DNA from: Betaproteobacteria bacterium | Lineage (GTDB): Bacteria; Pseudomonadota; Gammaproteobacteria; Burkholderiales; Methylophilaceae | Length of the DNA stretch: 15,704 bases | Reading direction: 5' to 3' | Assembly (NCBI GenBank): GCA_009926035.1 | Contig: RFPQ01000005.1 | Location: 1 to 15,704, forward strand | Shown: positions 15,566 through 15,704 of the stretch, in pieces | Numbering within the stretch: position 1 is the first letter of the stretch | How the letters are laid out: each line of letters opens with the position of its first letter | The notes under the pieces: generated by a model | What the model was told of the DNA's origin: nothing | Databases searched by the model: none | What the model saw: the letters and a program-made list of their open reading frames with translations, nothing else | Position numbers and translations under genes: made by a program

Positions 15566-15704
15566 TGAGACATATATTTCTAGATACTGAAACAACAGGC
15601 TTGTATGCAAATCAAGGACATCGAATTATTGAAATTGCTGCAATTGAAATTATAAATCGTCGACCCACAAATAATTCTTTTCATTTTTATATAAATCCAG
15701 ACAG
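15565..15704 (+). CDS. dnaQ: DNA polymerase III epsilon subunit (3'-5' proofreading exonuclease), 3'-truncated by window edge
   Basis: Only the first 46 or so residues are visible. They begin MRHIFLDTETTGLY, the Exo I motif of DnaQ with the metal ligands Asp7 and Glu9, followed by GHRIIEIAAIEIINRRPTNNSFHFYINPD, which matches the DnaQ N-terminus closely. The ATG at 15565 is preferred over the ATG at 15562 because AGGGG (15555-15559) lies 5 bases upstream of it; the alternative adds one Met. The gene overlaps the end of rnhA and runs in the same direction, whereas in E. coli rnhA and dnaQ are divergent. The frame is open to the window edge. Confidence 0.92.
   Translation, partial: MRHIFLDTETTGLYANQGHRIIEIAAIEIINRRPTNNSFHFYINPD

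Noticed and set aside
1-15704. CRISPR arrays, insertion sequences, prophage, toxin-antitoxin or defence systems
   Set aside because: No regularly spaced repeats, transposase or integrase motifs, target-site duplications or unfamiliar gene clusters were found; nearly every base belongs to a recognisable housekeeping gene.

Overview
The window is compact, AT-rich bacterial chromosome: 14 protein-coding loci (two cut by the window edges), two tRNAs and almost no intergenic space. No gene-free stretch exceeds about 105 bases. Gene content, order and protein motifs point to a betaproteobacterium, most plausibly a Methylophilaceae-like or other streamlined Nitrosomonadales lineage. That placement is inferred from the look of the proteins and the low GC, not from a database search.

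Left part (1-5713, + strand): a protein quality-control cluster, trigger factor (tig, 5' end outside the window), clpP, clpX and lon. These are the co-translational chaperone, the ClpXP protease and the Lon protease. tig-clpP-clpX is packed like one operon. lon has its own upstream gap with a good match to a sigma-32 heat-shock promoter. lon is broken: an exact 8-bp tandem duplication (AAAGTATT twice, 5040-5055) shifts the frame between the AAA+ module and the protease domain. Removing one copy restores a clean, full-length Lon of about 805 residues. This is the most notable observation in the window.

Middle (5714-7946, + strand): tRNA-Val(TAC) and tRNA-Asp(GTC) with encoded CCA ends and a strong intrinsic terminator, then ppiD, a membrane-anchored periplasmic parvulin-type folding factor. 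The HU gene (hupB) that lies between lon and ppiD in E. coli is not here.

Right-centre (7943-14361, - strand): an apparent six-gene operon transcribed leftwards as gloB, mltD, a peptide-binding lipoprotein, two peptide ABC permeases and fabI, with gaps of 11 bases or less or overlaps throughout. It combines methylglyoxal detoxification, murein turnover, peptide import and fatty-acid elongation. No ABC ATPase gene is present. ppiD and fabI converge with overlapping stop codons.

Right end (14406-15704, + strand): a YafS-like methyltransferase, rnhA and the start of dnaQ, divergent from gloB across a 44-base promoter gap. The mltD-gloB-yafS-rnhA-dnaQ neighbourhood matches the E. coli order. I found no CRISPR array, insertion sequence, prophage, toxin-antitoxin or defence module. 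The window is mostly conserved housekeeping DNA, and its real anomaly is the disrupted lon.
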